Positions 5,703-7,554 of a DNA stretch of 7,554 bases are shown here, piece by piece. Source of the stretch: Neisseria shayeganii 871 (GTDB lineage: Bacteria; Pseudomonadota; Gammaproteobacteria; Burkholderiales; Neisseriaceae); assembly GCF_000226875.1 (NCBI RefSeq), contig NZ_JH164926.1:664591-672144 (forward strand), in the 5' to 3' direction. The position numbers were made by a program, and so were the translations under genes. The notes under the pieces were generated by a model. The model did no database searches. It was given only the letters and a program-made list of their open reading frames with translations, and was not told where the DNA came from. Within the stretch, counting starts at the first letter, position 1. Every line of letters starts with the position of its first letter.

Positions 5703-5731
5703 CAGCATGGCCGGCCCGCCATGCTGTTTTT
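5703..5731 (+). terminator. Intrinsic terminator after the rep gene group
   Basis: CAGCATGGC (5703-5711) and GCCATGCTG (5718-5726) form a perfect 9-bp stem with a CGGCCC loop, followed by TTTTT (5727-5731). It lies 21 nt after the stop of the 93-aa gene and separates it from the ABC transporter unit. Confidence 0.92.
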
Positions 5732-5772
5732 ATGGACGGCGCCGCCGCCTGTTTTCCCGGCCGCCCATCCGT

Positions 5773-5778
5773 TATAAT
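5773..5778 (+). promoter_or_regulatory. -10 box of the ABC transporter operon
   Basis: Perfect TATAAT, 41 nt before the ATPase start. The -35 region is weak (TGTTTT at 5750-5755 with a 17-bp spacer). Its position between a terminator and a start codon supports a real promoter. Confidence 0.55.
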
Positions 5779-5788
5779 GCCCCGTTTT

Positions 5789-5804
5789 GCCGCCCCGAAG
5801 CGGC
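5789..5804 (+). other. Leader hairpin before the ABC ATPase
   Basis: GCCGC (5789-5793) pairs with GCGGC (5800-5804) around CCCGAA, directly before TTT and the DUS. It would be near the 5' end of the transcript. The stem is short and GC-rich and may be chance. Confidence 0.3.
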
Positions 5805-5805
5805 T

Positions 5806-5817
5806 TTCAGGTAGCCT
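5806..5817 (-). repeat. DNA uptake sequence doubling as the ATPase ribosome binding site
   Basis: Exact TTCAGGTAGCCT, ending 2 nt before the ATG at 5820. Its AGG (5809-5811) is 8 nt from the start codon. No other Shine-Dalgarno candidate exists. Confidence 0.8.
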
Positions 5818-5819
5818 TT

Positions 5820-6725
5820 ATGTCTGCATTACAGATACGCGATGCCCGCAAAACCTATGCCAACGGCTTCACCGCCTTAAAAGGCGTGTCGTTCGACGTG
5901 GAAGCGGGCGAATTTTTCGCCCTGCTCGGCCCCAACGGTGCGGGCAAAACCACTTTGATTTCCGCCATTGCCGGCCTCAGCCGCCTGAGCGGCGGCAGCA
6001 TCCGCGTGATGGATCGCGACGTCGTCAAACAAAGCGATGCCGCCCGCCGCCTGCTCGGCGTGGTGCCGCAGGAATTGGTGTTCGACCCCTTTTTCACCGT
6101 GCGCGAAGCCCTACGCATTCAGTCGGGCTATTTCGGCATCCGCAAAAACGATGCCTGGATCGACGAACTGCTGCACCATTTGGGACTGGCCGACAAAGCC
6201 GACACCAACACGCGCAACCTCTCCGGCGGCATGAAACGGCGGGTGATGGTGGCGCAGGCGCTGGTGCACCGCCCGCCGGTGATCATCCTCGACGAACCCA
6301 CCGCCGGCGTGGACGTGGAGTTGCGCCACAGCCTGTGGGCCTTTATGCAAACCCTCAACCGTCAAGGCCACACCATCATCCTCACCACCCACTACCTGGA
6401 AGAAGCCGAGCAATACTGCAACCGCATCGCCGTAATGCGGCGCGGCGAGTTGGTGGCCTTGGACAAAACCGAACGCCTGCTGCGCAACGACCAAGGCGTG
6501 CGCGTACAGCTGCGCCTGTCCGCCCCGCTGCCGCCGCGCCTGCGCGACACCTGCATCCACGACGCCGCACCGGAATACACCCTGCTCTTGAAAGACTACA
6601 ACCAGATTGCCGACATTTTAGGCTACCTGAAAGTAGAGCAGATCACCGTCGAACACCTCGCCGTATTGGAAAAAGATTTGGAACAGGTTTTCATCAGCCT
6701 CACCGCCGGGGAGGAGCAAGCATGA
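5820..6725 (+). CDS. yadG: ABC-2 type transporter ATP-binding protein, YadG-like
   Basis: This 301-aa cytoplasmic ATPase powers the membrane partner encoded next. Motifs in order: Walker A GPNGAGKT (37-44), Q-loop VPQE (82-85), ABC signature LSGGMKR (134-140), Walker B with catalytic Glu IILDEPTAGVD (155-165) and the H-loop His in TTHYLEEAE (189-197). Length and wording (VPQELVFDPFFTV, ELRHSLWAFM) match E. coli YadG (about 308 aa), whose substrate is not established. A C-terminal extension of about 80 residues follows the ATPase core. The ATG at 5820 is chosen because the reverse DUS supplies AGG 8 nt upstream; an in-frame ATG at 5787 would run through the leader hairpin. The stop overlaps the permease start as ATGA. 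A DUS lies near the 3' end. Confidence 0.92.
   Translation: MSALQIRDARKTYANGFTALKGVSFDVEAGEFFALLGPNGAGKTTLISAIAGLSRLSGGSIRVMDRDVVKQSDAARRLLGVVPQELVFDPFFTVREALRIQSGYFGIRKNDAWIDELLHHLGLADKADTNTRNLSGGMKRRVMVAQALVHRPPVIILDEPTAGVDVELRHSLWAFMQTLNRQGHTIILTTHYLEEAEQYCNRIAVMRRGELVALDKTERLLRNDQGVRVQLRLSAPLPPRLRDTCIHDAAPEYTLLLKDYNQIADILGYLKVEQITVEHLAVLEKDLEQVFISLTAGEEQA
6620..6631 (+). repeat. DNA uptake sequence inside the ABC ATPase gene
   Basis: Exact AGGCTACCTGAA. In frame it encodes Gly-Tyr-Leu-Lys near residue 268 of the ATPase. Confidence 0.85.
6708..6716 (+). promoter_or_regulatory. Ribosome binding site of the ABC permease
   Basis: GGGGAGGAG, with its GGAGG core ending 7 nt before the ATG at 6722. 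It is the strongest RBS in the window and lies inside the ATPase coding sequence. Confidence 0.85.
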
Positions 6726-7486
6726 ACTTCATCGGCTTTTACACCCTGCTGCGTAAAGAAATCATGCGCTTTGCCAAAGTGTGGCTGCAAACCCTGGGCG
6801 CACCCATCCTCACCGCCCTACTCTACCAGCTGATTTTCGCCCACGCCGTCGGCCGCCACATCGAAGCCCTGCCCGGCGTGGCCTACAACGCCTTTCTGAT
6901 TCCCGGCTTGGCGATGATGAGCATGACGCAAAACGCCTTCGCCAACACTTCCTCCAGCCTGATGCAGTCTCGGATCACCGGCAATTTGGTGTACATCCTG
7001 CTGCCGCCGCTCTCCTCGCTCACCCTGTTTGCCGCCTACACCGGCGCCGCCATAGTGCGCGGCTTGGTTGTGGGCGGCGGCGTGTTGCTCGCCACCGCCT
7101 GGTTCGGCCTACCTTGGCCGCAGCAGCCGCTGTTCGTGCTCGCCTTCGCCCTGTGCGGCTGCGGCTTTATGGCCTCTTTGGGGCTGCTGGCCGGCATTTG
7201 GGCAGAAAAGTTCGACCAGCTCGCCGCCTTCCAAAACTTCCTCATCATGCCGCTCACCTTCCTCTCCGGCGTGTTCTACTCCATCCACAGCCTGCCGCCG
7301 TTTTGGCAGGCCGTCAGCCACGCCAACCCCGTGTTCTACCTGATCGACGGCTTCCGCTACGGCTTCTTCGGCACCAGCGACATCTCGCCCTGGCTCTCCT
7401 TAGGCGTAGTAGCCGCCTTCACCGCCGCCACCGCCGTATTCTCCTTTGCCGTGCTGCATTCCGGCTGGAAACTGCGCAACCAATAA
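6722..7486 (+). CDS. yadH: ABC-2 type transporter permease, YadH-like
   Basis: This 254-aa inner-membrane protein is the transmembrane partner of the preceding ATPase; E. coli YadH is about 256 aa. It starts with a short amphipathic stretch containing RKEIMRFAKVWLQTL (11-25). About six hydrophobic segments follow: roughly 26-42, 58-72, 99-125, 136-160, 170-188 and 226-246. The ABC-2 family hallmark near the last segments is clear: FLSGVFYSIHSLPPFWQ (180-196), then NPVFYLIDGFRYGFFG (202-217). Start choice is firm, from a GGAGG RBS and ATGA overlap with the ATPase gene, which implies translational coupling. A longer in-frame reading extends upstream to 5732, but it is only a shadow across the ATPase gene. 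Transport substrate and direction cannot be read from sequence; exporters dominate this family. Confidence 0.92.
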   Translation: MNFIGFYTLLRKEIMRFAKVWLQTLGAPILTALLYQLIFAHAVGRHIEALPGVAYNAFLIPGLAMMSMTQNAFANTSSSLMQSRITGNLVYILLPPLSSLTLFAAYTGAAIVRGLVVGGGVLLATAWFGLPWPQQPLFVLAFALCGCGFMASLGLLAGIWAEKFDQLAAFQNFLIMPLTFLSGVFYSIHSLPPFWQAVSHANPVFYLIDGFRYGFFGTSDISPWLSLGVVAAFTAATAVFSFAVLHSGWKLRNQ

Positions 7487-7503
7487 GGCCCACCCGGCAC
7501 AAC

Positions 7504-7515
7504 AGGCTACCTGAA
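7504..7515 (+). repeat. DNA uptake sequence, left arm of a terminator-like pair
   Basis: Exact AGGCTACCTGAA, 17 nt after the permease stop. Confidence 0.85.
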
Positions 7516-7554
7516 AGCATGCGGGCCGGTTTGCGGCCGGCAGACACTTTCAGG
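7504..7554 (+). terminator. DUS inverted-repeat hairpin downstream of the ABC permease (cut by window edge)
   Basis: CCTGAAAG (7510-7517) pairs with CTTTCAGG (7547-7554); the second arm is the start of a reverse DUS that runs off the window. A smaller hairpin, GGCCG/CGGCC (7524-7528, 7534-7538), sits in the loop. Paired inverted DUS copies after genes are well known in Neisseriaceae as likely terminators. Whether a T-run follows cannot be seen. Confidence 0.6.

Noticed and set aside
5732..7486. One long frame suggesting a fused 584-aa protein
   Set aside because: Its first 330 codons are an Arg/Pro-rich shadow of the ATPase gene; the permease begins at 6722 with a strong RBS and ATGA overlap.
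5820..7486. ABC pair as a drug-resistance or capsule exporter
   Set aside because: The sequence resembles YadG/YadH, whose substrate is not established; no capsule or resistance genes adjoin it.
1..7554. tRNA, rRNA, CRISPR array, riboswitch or phage genes
   Set aside because: No cloverleaf, rRNA segment, regular spacer-repeat pattern or phage-type protein was seen on either strand.

Overview
The window most likely comes from a Neisseriaceae chromosome, and Eikenella is the best guess. The main reason is the 12-mer AGGCTACCTGAA (reverse TTCAGGTAGCCT). It occurs six times exactly and three more times with one mismatch in 7.5 kb. I recognise this as the Eikenella dialect of the Neisseriaceae DNA uptake sequence (DUS). 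The moderately GC-rich coding sequence and the protein families present agree with that.

Layout. Positions 1-539 hold a possible 3' end of an upstream gene, a 182-bp element with 12-bp terminal inverted repeats (MITE-like, non-coding), a nested hairpin, and an AT-rich stretch that probably contains the promoter of the next gene. Positions 540-1880 encode an MFS transporter of the aromatic acid:H+ symporter (AAHS) family. Its stop codon lies inside a DUS, and a strong intrinsic terminator follows at 1965-2000. The convergent intergenic region 1881-2201 also holds a 16-bp tandem repeat and an imperfect hairpin. On the minus strand, 2202-3002 encodes an unrecognised protein with two N-terminal membrane segments.

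A divergent intergenic region (3003-3143) with two inverted DUS copies separates that gene from rep (3144-5153), which encodes an SF1A DNA helicase. Two small genes follow rep on the same strand: a 57-aa predicted membrane protein and a 93-aa basic protein. A textbook terminator at 5703-5731 ends this probable transcription unit. The last unit is a two-gene ABC-2 transporter, yadG-like ATPase (5820-6725) and yadH-like permease (6722-7486), coupled by an ATGA overlap. Another DUS inverted-repeat hairpin begins downstream and is cut by the window edge.

Most of the window is ordinary chromosomal housekeeping and transport; I see no convincing new multi-gene system. The most interesting feature is how the DUS is used. 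Reverse-orientation copies sit 2-3 nt before the start codons of rep and yadG, where their AGG is placed to act as the Shine-Dalgarno sequence. One copy supplies a stop codon. Coding copies all fall in the frame that reads Gly-Tyr-Leu. The copy ahead of rep also belongs to an inverted pair that brackets the -10 box.
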